A stretch of DNA of 28,046 nt from Hemicentrotus pulcherrimus (Eukaryota; Echinodermata; Echinoidea; Camarodonta; Strongylocentrotidae). How positions within the stretch are numbered: the first letter of the stretch is position 1; every line of letters starts with the position of its first letter. The DNA is taken from NCBI GenBank assembly GCA_003118195.1, contig BEXV01000341.1, positions 106,739 through 134,784 of the forward strand, read 5' to 3'. The notes beneath the pieces were generated by a model. The model did not search any database. It had not been told where the DNA came from and worked only from the letters and a program-made list of their open reading frames with translations. Positions 1-10,160 of this stretch are shown piece after piece. The position numbers and the translations under genes were made by a program.

Positions 1-3000
1 CCCCCCCACCCCACCCACCACCATTACGGCTATATCTTTAACCCAAAGTCAAGTCCAACCAAGATACCATATAACTTCTGATGGATTTTACTCAACATAA
101 TAATCCCTTCAGCCCATATTCTAAGTCTTAATTTTTGTTTGAATTAGCTTTAACAAAGGAAGTTAGTCTAAGCTTTCCTTTGTTAAATGTGATTTTAAAG
201 CTGGGTATGACTACAGGTAATTAAAACGATTGCTGACTTTAGAGAGTTGGTGAAATGTTCAAGTACTTTGGGGGTAAGCCCCTAATTCTCCAAGCAATAC
301 ACTGAACAAGGCAAAAGCTCAAATCAAAGTCAGTTATTTTTTTTTTCAAATCAATTTAATCAATACAATTGTTCAATACCATAACATAGTTCAGTTTGGA
401 TGAAAAGTAGTCCTCAGACATCTGCCGAGTACTAAAAATAGGGGAGGATCTCTATGGAAAAATGACACAAGTTGATGCCTTTTCAGCTCTCAGCAAGTTT
501 GAACATGGAATGAACCAAGTGTAACAGCCTCATCACCAGTGGTTGCACCTAGTTATCAACCTCAGGGTTAGACCAAGTAATGAACCTCATCACCAGTCAG
601 TGGATCAAGATCGTGTCATGCTTGGCCTAGTCAATGATTAACAGATTTTTTCGCACCATATGCTTCCCGTGCTCCACCTAACCGATCATGGCTATCTACT
701 GCTGATAGCAAACAACTGCCTTAATATATACAGGGTCATAGTATGGTCAATGACTCCAGCCGCCATAACACTCCACGACTACTGGAGCTTCATTCTGGTC
801 ACCTATGGCAGCCTATAATGCATTTGTGCTAAATTATCAAGTGAAATTGACCTCGTAAAAATTGTCCCTTAATCTGCATGGCTATCCGTGGCAGAAACTT
901 CAAATAACTTATTCATTGGGTGTATTATTTTCAATAGCAACTAGAATGATTGTCAAAGATGCAATTCAAAACAAACTGGACTCACCTTTATATTATCCTC
1001 TGAGATTTAACAGAGAGCCAAAAGGGTAATACCTATCTGTTAAAAAAAAAATCTGCCTTTCAAACGTATAATCTACTCAATCTGCTTATCAAAATTGGAA
1101 ATATTACTTTCTCCTCATGCATGAATGATGCAGTCCTAGTAGAATGAATGAATGAATTGTTCTATGGAGAATTGGAGATAAAGACAAAATTATGATATTG
1201 TACAGTAAGATACAAGTTAAATTCCATTCATTCTATAACCATATACATGTATATTGGAAATGAGACAGGATATAGACCAAGATATCTGGCATGTTAAACA
1301 TTATCAAATCAACAGTAGATGTAGAATCACTTTTAGATTTAATTTTGAAATAATCTATAAATTCTAGATATTGCCTGTCTGGTGTCTGAGGTGTGAAAAT
1401 CTTTATCATTTAACACAAAATAAAAGCCCTTTTGGCATCCCCTTCTCCCTGTTTTTTAAATGGTTTATTACTTAATTTACTTGTTATTGAGTATATGTCC
1501 CTGGTATTTCTGAATCGTATGCAACCAGAGGAGTAGGGAAAGAAAGAGATTGGAGAAGTTTTGGTAAGAGTGTAGTCTGCATTGCATCCATGATGCTAGT
1601 TGACATATGCCAAAACAAGCGAAACAAAACCATAAAACTTGGTTGGAATTGCAAGTGCTTACTTTTAAGAAGAAGCATTAGTTCATCTCCAGTTTTAGCG
1701 CGAGCTGAGAAGTCTTGGGTTTATATGGAAGTCAGTTGGCCGAGCAGAAAACCTTTCCCAGTCACAAATGAAATCCTCACTTAATAAAGATGTAATGCTT
1801 GACTTCATGTTCATATAAGTATTTTGTTTTGTTTTGTTTTCAATTGATCATCATTAATTAATGTGCTAACAAAAAATGTTCCTCTTTGTTCTAGTATTTC
1901 AATAAATGCCTTGAAAACAAAATTTTTATGAATTTCATATTTCATTTACGAATTCTTAACGCAGCATATTTTCTGATGAGAAACCATTGCAAGGATTCCC
2001 TTTTTGTGATCCCTGTCAGAAACCACTGTACCAGTACTCTTTTTAAAATCTTTTTTCTTCCATTTTCAAACAATTTATTTTTAAATTTTTACTTGTCTAG
2101 AGCTCGTGAAGAGATTCTAAATATAATTCCAAACTCTTTATGTAGTTTTGTTTTTACTGTGAGAAATTCAGCATATGTCTTAACAACAGCTGCCTGCAGA
2201 GTGGTAAACAAAATCACTCACAATCTGAGTGTTACCCAAAACACTTCAATAACCAAAAAATAGAATAATCATAGAAGATAGTATTTTAAAAATGGCATTT
2301 TGGGTGTCAAATCTACATGTTTTTTGTAAGTTTATATTCTTCTCAATTTTACCCAGTATACTATAAGCTGAGGGTTGTAACTTGTAAAATGAAAAATTCT
2401 AACAAATTAACAAAATTAGCAATGTTTTGATTTTGTTTTTGTATTTCGTAACATGTTCTGTACTGTTCATACAGTGTAGATATGTTTCATTTGATTTCAT
2501 CATGATCAAATGGGGAAATATATATTATCATATAAAAAAGACTATTTTCATATATTTGTAATTAAAATGAGAAACATCTGTCTCTATCTCCTAGACAAAA
2601 CAGGTGCTGGGTCACAGCTCTGATAGGACGTTAACCTTGTTTTCATGCCACTGTTTCTTTTTTAGAATTAGAAAGGATCGCAGATTTATAAAGTTAGCCA
2701 ATCTCATGTAAACGCTCTTCATTAACTTCTAAAAATAAAGCAATCGCCACCGGAAATACCTCCATCACAGGAGGTTAGGATGCGAAAGACGCAAACAAAA
2801 GAGTGATACATGGTCATAATATATCCCTTCTAGAAAACAAACAGGGAAACGGAGAGAGCAACAAGAGGGAGCTCACACAAAAGTGAGGAAAGCAATATGC
2901 CGCCATCACCAGGCGCATCGCCAAGTTGTTTTGACAGAAAAACTATTTTTAGCCACAGCTCTGCCATCCTCTGGCAAATATGTTTTGATCAGCAATAACA

Positions 3001-3009
3001 GCATGCCAT
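1..3009. other. gene-less AT-rich DNA
   Basis: I see no supportable gene. Points of note: a C-rich start (1-20), AATG repeats near 1144-1157, a small hairpin CCTCC/GGAGG at 2759-2774, and a perfect MEF2-type site CTATTTTTAG at 2943-2952 in a locally GC-richer patch. The longest frame (1928-2263, plus) is AT-driven and matches nothing known. Presumably deep first intron or intergenic. Confidence 0.5.
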
Positions 3010-3070
3010 GTGCATAGAGTCTGAGTGAGAGTCGGAGCGAGAGTTAGAGATAGAGAAAGAGAGAGATAGG
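3010..3070. repeat. GA-rich purine tract
   Basis: GAGAGT/GAGAGA-type sequence on the plus strand, opposite in polarity to the CT tracts further right. Confidence 0.7.
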
Positions 3071-3144
3071 CTGAGTGAAAGGGGAATGGCAAGGCAAAGA
3101 TGCTGTACGCCATAATCAGCTCTGGTTTTATAACGAGCATGGCA

Positions 3145-3205
3145 GTGTGGGTGTGTATGCGTGTGTGTATCCTATTGTGTGTGTGTGTGTGTGTGCGTGT
3201 GTGTG
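3145..3205. repeat. (GT)n microsatellite, interrupted
   Basis: GT dinucleotides with interruptions at GTATGC and ATCCTATT. The longest clean run is near 3176-3195. Confidence 0.92.
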
Positions 3206-3400
3206 ACTGCAGCGTAGGTGATGCAAGGCTAACGAGCGTGGCCGGGGAAGCAAGCGATGTTTACGCTAAAGATGGAATCGTGTTGTTTTCCGCACTGATC
3301 GCCCAAAGACTAATTCAATATGGAATGATTAATATTTAAAAAATCAAGCTTGAAAACATAAGTTGATATTTCATGCATAATTGAGATTGGCTGAGTTGTG

Positions 3401-3422
3401 TGCCTGCCTGCCTGCCTGCCTG
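3401..3422. repeat. (TGCC)5 microsatellite
   Basis: Five consecutive TGCC units followed by TGCAG. Confidence 0.93.
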
Positions 3423-3539
3423 CAGAATCATGCCAGTACTATTTTCACATCTCATGGAGATTGCATTGGTGGCTTTACTGACATAAACAAAAATCTGACC
3501 ATGCATGCCTTTTACAACTGTTTGCTAACTATTTCCGTC

Positions 3540-3608
3540 ATTCTTTCCGTCTCCCTCTCTCCCTCTTTCCTTTTTTTCTTTTCTCGTGATACAGTGCATC
3601 AATATATC

Positions 3609-3646
<38 letters not shown>

Positions 3647-3846
3647 CCTCTCATTCTATCTCACTCACTCTATAACTCTTTTTCTCTGTCTCTCTGTCTA
3701 TCTATCTATCTCCCTCTCTGTTCGATAAATATTTCTGTCTTTGTTTCTGTCTCCGCTCTCTGTCTTCTTTTTCTCTTTTCTCTTATCTCTTAATAATACA
3801 GTGCATCAATCTCTCTCTCTCTCTCTCTTTCTTTCTCATTTTCCTC
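3540..3846. repeat. CT-rich low-complexity region with duplicated anchor
   Basis: Imperfect CT repeats fill most of this stretch. The 14-mer TACAGTGCATCAAT occurs at 3590-3603 and 3797-3810, each time directly before a CT run, suggesting an old duplication of anchor plus tract with period about 207 bp. Confidence 0.85.
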
Positions 3847-5800
3847 TCTTAGTATTGCATTCTAGTCTTCCCTGTGCATCTCTTTAAACTGTAATTATTT
3901 TTCATCCAAAAATCAATTCACAGGTGCATCACAAGGCTAAACAATTCACATTTGAAAATACAGATAAACATCCAATCCTTCCTCTACAATTACTGACATG
4001 AAAAGTATACCATAATTTTTAACCTAACCCAAATGTATATGAAATTCTAGAGTATCCGATCTCCAAGATCATCATTTTCAACGATAAAAACTGGATCAAA
4101 TCAAGGGTACTACCCATGAAACAGAAAACGGCGACTCCTTCATGAATTTCATTATTTGTCTCACATACAGCTAAGGACTGCCCTGGGAAACTATGTCACT
4201 CGCAAGTCGCAACCACCCCCAGCACCAACACCACCTACACCAACATAGACAGACCATTGTCTATGAATATTCATAAGCACTGGTCCATTTGACACCAGGG
4301 GTGGGTGGACAATCCACAGCAAACAACGGTTTCTGTATCCTCTATAGCTGGTGTGTGTTTGGAGTGTTTACGTAGAGTAAATTATTTCTATTCAGCTCCA
4401 GGGAAAGGAATGCCAAGATGGCAAGGAAAGGAAGGTGATGGAACATAACAACAAAAATCCACTCACTCAGGCGGCGGCAGCGGCGGAGTCCAAAACAAGC
4501 GAACTAGAATTTGAATGGCATTATAGAGTCAGTGACATAATTATACCAACTGCTCTTTTTCATTACGAGATGCTGCCAAATCAATGCCTCTGTAATAATG
4601 GGGATTGTTATCTATTTACAATATTGCTATATTTGGAAATGTTCTATCGATATATACGAACTAGGGTAACATTCACAGGTAGTGGTAGGCTATTCAATTT
4701 AATATTAGGTAGAGATGATAAATAATTAAATATATAGCTGTAATTGAAGATTGTGGAACTAAATAATAACATTTACAAATAAATGAATATAATTTTTCAT
4801 ACTTGAAATTGATGCAAACTATACAACATGTAACAAACATCTGAAATTCTACTTTGCTGCAGTTCGCTATTTTTGTTTTGATAAATCGTTTTTGGTGATT
4901 ACTCTTTCATATCAAATGAACCAAACACACTATGACACATCAATCATTACATTTAGTAAAAATGTTGAATTTCCAATATAGAGTGTACATGTAGGTTATC
5001 TAAACATTGACTTGAATTAAGTGTTGAGACTTACTAGCAATTATTGACAAGGCTATCTACTACAGTATGAATGTATGCTGTCCAATTTGCATACCCCAGA
5101 TATAGGGTGTGTGGTTTGCAGGTGGTAGTTTTACGAAGATGTAAAATACCTTATACCTTATTACCTTGTAACATTGCTTCATTTATCAATGAACCGGCGA
5201 ATGTGTAATGTATTACTGAATGCCCTACAGGGAAACATGATGCGAGTTGTGAACAACATTGCATTGTACCGGTAAACAGAAATTGTGTTAGGAACTTAGG
5301 ATACATTTCAAGTTCAATATTAGTGTTCGAGGAAACCTAACACTTCAACATGAGTAAACAACGATCATAACACATTGATTTTCCATGTTATTTCTTCTTT
5401 TCCCATCAAAAGATATCGTATACCGGTATGTACATGTACTTCCTCTAGGAACAAACATAAATTGCTTTAGAAACATCTGCCCAGGCTTGTTTTGTCAAGT
5501 TTTGCCCTTGCTTGCATATGGAGGGGAGGGGGGTTGGTATAGGGTAGGTGAGGGGTCACTGGTTGGGAGTTGTGGATGTTACCAGTATCATATGATGAGT
5601 TGCAAGCAATATTAGCCAATAGCTATTAGTCCATATAATACAATCAAATATAAGCTTCACAATTGTACACAACTATAGCCTAATTTGTTAACTGTTCTCT
5701 TAATACACATATTTTCGATATGCTAAACATCTAACATATCATCGCCTTTAAATTAACAATCTTAAATCTACTTGGTTGTGTCTACCGGTATATACAAATG
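3847..5800. other. gene-less DNA with a minor open frame
   Basis: Mostly AT-rich. It contains a hairpin ATAGACA/TGTCTAT at 4244-4263, an open frame 4381-4725 (plus) with a short alanine run that lacks a good ATG context, and several ACCGGT palindromes (about 5271, 5423, 5784). Nothing here is a defensible gene. Confidence 0.5.
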
Positions 5801-5870
5801 TACTCTCCCTATCCCTATCCCTCCTATCCCTCCCTCTCTCTAGCCCCTCTCTTCTCGCTCTCTCTCCATG

Positions 5871-5878
<8 letters not shown>

Positions 5879-5926
<48 letters not shown>
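5879..5926. repeat. (TC)24 microsatellite
   Basis: Perfect dinucleotide run of 48 bases, flanked by imperfect CT-rich DNA from about 5803 to 5950. Ser-Leu repeat frames that cross it are artefacts of the repeat. Confidence 0.95.
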
Positions 5927-5930
<4 letters not shown>

Positions 5931-6141
5931 CCTCACCCCATCCCCTCTACCAGCCAGCCAGCCAGCCGGCTAGCCATCATGGGAGGTGGCATTCATCCAG
6001 GGGAAAAACTGTCCTTGTTTATGATGAATTGCTCATCAAAAATTCATTAGATTTTGTGAATAGCCAAGGTCCTCTACCTTGGAAGGAAACCATCACCTTC
6101 CTATGTCACCTTTATAGTATCATCAATCATCCGACATCATC

Positions 6142-6390
6142 TTTTATTCTGTTTTCCCCCTTTCCTCCTCTCTTTCAATCTATCTCTCTATCACTAGCAT
6201 GCACAGACCTTCATGGATCATGGACCAGTGAATGAAATATTTCACCACTGTTGTTTCGTTGTTTTTTGTGTTTTTTTTTAAAATCCTATTTCCCCCTTTC
6301 CTCCTTTCTCTTTCCATCTATCTCTCTATCATTATAGCATGCAAAGACCTTTATGGATCATGGACCAGTGAATGAAATATTTCAGCATTG
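6142..6390. repeat. tandem duplication, period 136-140 bp
   Basis: Two copies follow each other. TTCCCCCTTTCCTCCT is at 6154-6169 and again at 6290-6305. A 32-base stretch is identical at 6213-6244 and 6353-6384. Between these are CT-rich segments differing by a few bases and a short indel. The second copy runs into a 12-G homopolymer at 6411-6422. Confidence 0.9.
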
Positions 6391-6422
6391 TTTTGGGTGT
6401 GTTGTTGTTTGGGGGGGGGGGG

Positions 6423-8701
6423 TTGCGCTAGAGACATTAGATTAAAAAGATTCAGTGTTGTGTCAGTTATGATTCACTTAATTTGCAGCAGGATTCATTC
6501 ACATATCTAAACCATTTCATACATACTAAAGTTTCTTATATAATACAGAGCATATCAAACGAAAAGTATCCCTAAGCCTAACTTAGGTACATTGTAGTTA
6601 TGATAAATAGTCATATTTAATGTGATCTTGACAAATAATTTTTTAGATTTTTTAATTATATCCTATTCATAAACTTTTAGACATGGATGACTGAGCACCA
6701 GGGTCATTCTTAATTTTGTGAATATCTCTTTGTACCAAGTTTGGACTGATACACAAAATGTGGGTCAGGCCATATGCATGTGCTACTTTGGTCTTAAATC
6801 CTATTAAAACTTAAATTCTGCATTGTGCTGCATTGCATCATAAAGTGATCCAGCTTAGCTATTCCCTCGTTATCAACAAGGTTCCAGTAAGAGGTCTGAT
6901 GAGCACAGACTAAACATTCATTATGTCTTCACCCTGCATCTGTTGTTGACATAACTCTCTCTACCATTCTCTACCATTCTCTCAGCTCACCATTACATGT
7001 ACTTAGCACTATCAATATCACCATCATAAAGAGTCATTACACTATCAATACCATAGCTACAATTAGAACACAACAAAGAAACATACGTGATTGAGCGCAC
7101 ACTTTCGAACAACAAATTAAGGCCTAGTTTTCTCATTCAATATCATCTGTCTGGGGCAAGCAGGCATCAACTCACATACATGTACATGTAGTTCAATAAA
7201 TATTCAAAACTTTTCTGGCTCCTTACAGATGATATTCTTTTTGAATTTTTGAAACAAATACTGTGTATTTTAATTATGTAAATGGGAAGAAAGGTTTGTA
7301 TACATCCTGGGCAGATAAAATGGTTTTTGGCAATGTTTTTTTTTTCCTTCAAATTCTATCCTTTACTACAAATCATCTGTGATACAAATACTAATCATAT
7401 TCCTTGCAATTTTGAGAGTGGAAATATCAATATTTTGCTTAAGGCTAGCTTGAAACATAATATATATTAACACTGCACGCAAAAATCATCAGTTTCCTCA
7501 CATTCCGGTGTTTTGTCAGAAGTTGCTAAGCAACTACCTGTAAACACAACAAAAAACCCAAATTGAAAAATTCACCTCTGGAGTATGGTTTTGGGGAAAC
7601 CCAGGCAGAAATTTCACTGATTTTTGAAAAGTAAATGCTCTCTCTCAAAACATATGTGAATGATTCTAGTTTTTGGTCATGTGACTCTCCTTGCTTCCAT
7701 GCGATAACATACAGAGCGGCAACAACTCGCGCATGTGCACTTCTCAAAACAACATAACCAGAATGAGCAAACACCAATGGTTTTTCACTGGTTTTTTCCA
7801 GTCGTGTACATGTATGGCAGTCAAAAAAAATGATGGTTTTTCAAAATGGTTCTGGGGCTGTGTAAATGTATTCAGCAAACTGACCATGCTCGACGCCATC
7901 TCCCAGTGGACTATTTGAGTGCCCCAGGCAATCATACCGAGCCCCAAACTTTGCTCTCAAATATTGACACAAAGAAACATGATGGGAACAATCATAACAG
8001 TATGCTCCCATATTGTATTGTGAAAACACATGGGCAGATCCATTCATAAATGAATGCGAAAATAAACATTTACATTCTCTCTTGCTCATATTTTCACACC
8101 ATACCAGGCAAGGCAGGTCACAGTACGCATGAACTTGCGAAGTCCATGCACAATTTGAATACATGAACGGTATGCAGGTGTTAACCGACTCAACATTTCC
8201 CATGCTCCAACTATCAACATTCAACAAAGCATTCATAAACAATATTTTAAAATGTATGCCCCATCTTCATGGATCCAACTGCTTTATACATGTATGCATA
8301 TTGCATAATAAAGATTCAAAACAATTCTGTAAATTCATTTGTAGTTTAATAGCCTTTGGCTACAATGAGTGAATAAAATACCTTGAATGTTTATGTTGAA
8401 TTGTCACTTGATTCATTCTACAGATATAGATTTTCTGTCGCTTTTGTTTTTAACATGAAGACCTAGGCCAACATAACATGGGTATCATAGCTCAGTTATT
8501 TTGCACATGCTGTACTCATAATGGGAAAGAGCAGGATAGAGTATGACTGTATCTGTATTCTGCTCATTTTCTTATGCATACACGAACCTCCAGCAAACCC
8601 ATACATGTACAGTATATGTATGTAAAGCAACAGAGTTCTGGTCATTACGGCTTATATTTTTGTCTTGATGTCTGTTGGGATTAATTAGTGATTGATCTAA
8701 G
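6423..8701. other. gene-less DNA
   Basis: AT-rich with scattered ACATGTAC motifs. A minus-strand frame with ATG at 8236 and stop at 7841 encodes 131 residues rich in cysteine but without signal peptide or recognised domain; it is about as long as chance allows in this much DNA. No repeat or RNA gene recognised. Confidence 0.5.
6958..6981. repeat. CTCTACCATT repeated twice
   Basis: Ten-base unit in tandem, followed by a partial third copy. Confidence 0.8.
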
Positions 8702-8710
8702 TTTAGAGTA

Positions 8711-9240
8711 GCCTTTTGACAAGGCCTCGTGACTCTGGCTAAGCGGCTGAGATGAGTCTAGATACACCGGGTGAACGCGCGACCGTGTGACGAATGTCAC
8801 GAGGCCTTTCGCAATGTGGGTTTCACTGCTCCGCATGAATTATTCATAGATACATGTACATTCATAGATACATGTACATATTGACCAATGAGAACGGCGT
8901 TCCAGTCCAACTCGTTTTCGTTTGATGTAGAGGTCAGGTCTTAGACCATACATGTATGTTCGTATTACATAGAGTTTACTGTGCATGTGTGTATCTGTGT
9001 GTGTGTGTGATGGATACTATATGCTGACGTCCGATGCCAGGATACGTTCGCTGATTGGACGCTACCATTTCGGTAGCGAATTCCAGTCGGAAACGAGGGT
9101 TAACATAAGAAACCCAAAACCACATTGATAAAGGCTACTTGGAAGCACTTCTCGCTCTCTCATTCACTCGGGTTTTCGAGATTAGTCTCGTTTTAGTCGC
9201 TCGGCGTCTATCAGACAAGTGGCCTTGTTTAAAGGCTATC
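8711..9240. mobile_element. putative non-autonomous inverted-repeat DNA transposon (about 530 bp)
   Basis: The left end reads GCCTTTTGACAAGGCC (8711-8726). The complement of the right end contains GCCTTTAAACAAGGCC, a 14/16 match, followed by weaker similarity further inward. The 9-bp direct repeat TTTAGAGTA lies immediately left (8702-8710) and at 9241-9249 on the right, fitting a target-site duplication. On the right, four bases (TATC) lie between the matched inverted repeat and the direct repeat, so the exact end is uncertain and a TA duplication is an alternative. The interior is GC-richer and palindromic: a perfect 13-bp inverted repeat (8721-8733 with 8796-8808), a 7-bp hairpin (9060-9078), and inverted CCAAT motifs (8885-8889 and 9054-9058). 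No transposase frame is present, so it would need a protein supplied elsewhere. A 9-bp duplication is the length known for Mutator-like elements, but I do not claim that family. Confidence 0.6.
8842..8877. repeat. two exact 18-bp tandem units inside the putative transposon
   Basis: ATTCATAGATACATGTAC occurs twice head to tail with no mismatch. Each copy carries the ACATGTAC palindrome that is common across the window. Confidence 0.92.
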
Positions 9241-9249
9241 TTTAGAGTA

Positions 9250-9689
9250 GATATACAGATGGAAAATAAGGTTTCCCTATACTAACAGTACAATCAATCT
9301 TGAATGAAAACAGTATTTAAAAAAATATTCTAGAAATAGAGAGGACGGATTCTTCAATGTTCCAACATAGAACAAGGGCTGCACAACATACAGGTTACCA
9401 TGGTAACCAAGTGGCATGATAAATAATTACCAGCATCCAATATCAAAGAGATATACTTGGTGGGAGAAAAATAATATATTGTACTGGTGCTTCTAAAGGA
9501 GGAAATGTCTCTTTGTGCTGTAATGCAGAGAAAAGGAAGAAAAAGGTAAAAGAACATGGAGAAGAGATGCAGGGCATATTTCCTCCAGACATCATTTAAC
9601 ATTAGAAATAGCACTTGTTTAATCACCCAAAGTGATACAAAAAATTGACTTCAGATTAAAAACTGGGGCAAAATCCCAGAATGGATTGT
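9250..9689. other. gene-less AT-rich DNA
   Basis: No feature beyond a short GTTACCATGGTAAC palindrome near 9395. A 90-codon minus-strand frame looks accidental. Confidence 0.5.
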
Positions 9690-9787
9690 TCTCCCCCCCC
9701 CCCATCTCCCTCCCTCCCTGCTTTCCTCTCTGTCTCTATCTATGTCTCTCTTTCAACCCCCCCCCCTCTCTCTCTCTCTTTCTCTCG
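9690..9787. repeat. pyrimidine-rich low-complexity block
   Basis: C and CT homopolymer-like runs, including C-runs near 9692 and 9758 and a CT run from about 9768. It precedes the first copy of the 244-bp duplication and matches the block between the copies. Confidence 0.85.
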
Positions 9788-9915
9788 CCAACCATTGATA
9801 AAGCTCATAATTTCATAACACTAAGAGGGAGGCACGCAATTGACTTCACCCGTCTGTCTGTGATTAAACAAGGGCCAGTGGATGAGAGGAACTTTTCTCT
9901 TCATCTCCATCTCAC

Positions 9916-9956
<41 letters not shown>

Positions 9957-10160
9957 CTCTTTCTCTCTCTCTTTCTGTCTGTCTGTCTCTCTCTTCCTCT
10001 CTCTCTCTTTCTACCCCCTCTCTTTCTCTCTCCAACCATTGATAAAGCTCATAATTTCATAACGCAAAGAGAGAAGCAAGCACTTGACTTCACCTGTCTG
10101 TCTGTGATTAAACAAGGGTCAGTGAATGAGAGGAACTTTCCTCTTCATCTCCATCTCTCT
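9788..10160. repeat. tandem duplication, period 244 bp, around CT tracts
   Basis: A 32-base segment beginning CCAACCATTGATAAAGCTC is identical at 9788-9819 and 10032-10063. Similarity continues with scattered changes for about 125 bp, including the shared GTCTGTCTGTGATTAAACAAGG. The copies are separated by CT-rich simple sequence, and a CT-rich block also precedes the first copy, so the unit is probably unique sequence plus pyrimidine tract. Confidence 0.92.
9914..10031. repeat. CT-rich block between the 244-bp copies
   Basis: Runs of CT, with CTTT and CTGT interruptions, fill the gap between the two unique segments. Any long Ser-Leu or Arg-Glu frame here is an artefact of the repeat. Confidence 0.9.

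Noticed and set aside
1928..2263. Plus-strand 111-codon frame
   Set aside because: AT-rich codons, no motif, and expected by chance.
3540..3728. Long Ser-Leu-Phe frames across CT and CTTT repeats (also at 5776-6235, 9632-10211, 15791-16125, 20641-20925)
   Set aside because: CT-type repeats lack stop codons, so open frames arise automatically.
4381..4725. Plus-strand open frame with a short alanine run after an AG that could be a splice acceptor
   Set aside because: The later part is AT-driven, no donor or partner exon is visible, and the length is within chance expectation.
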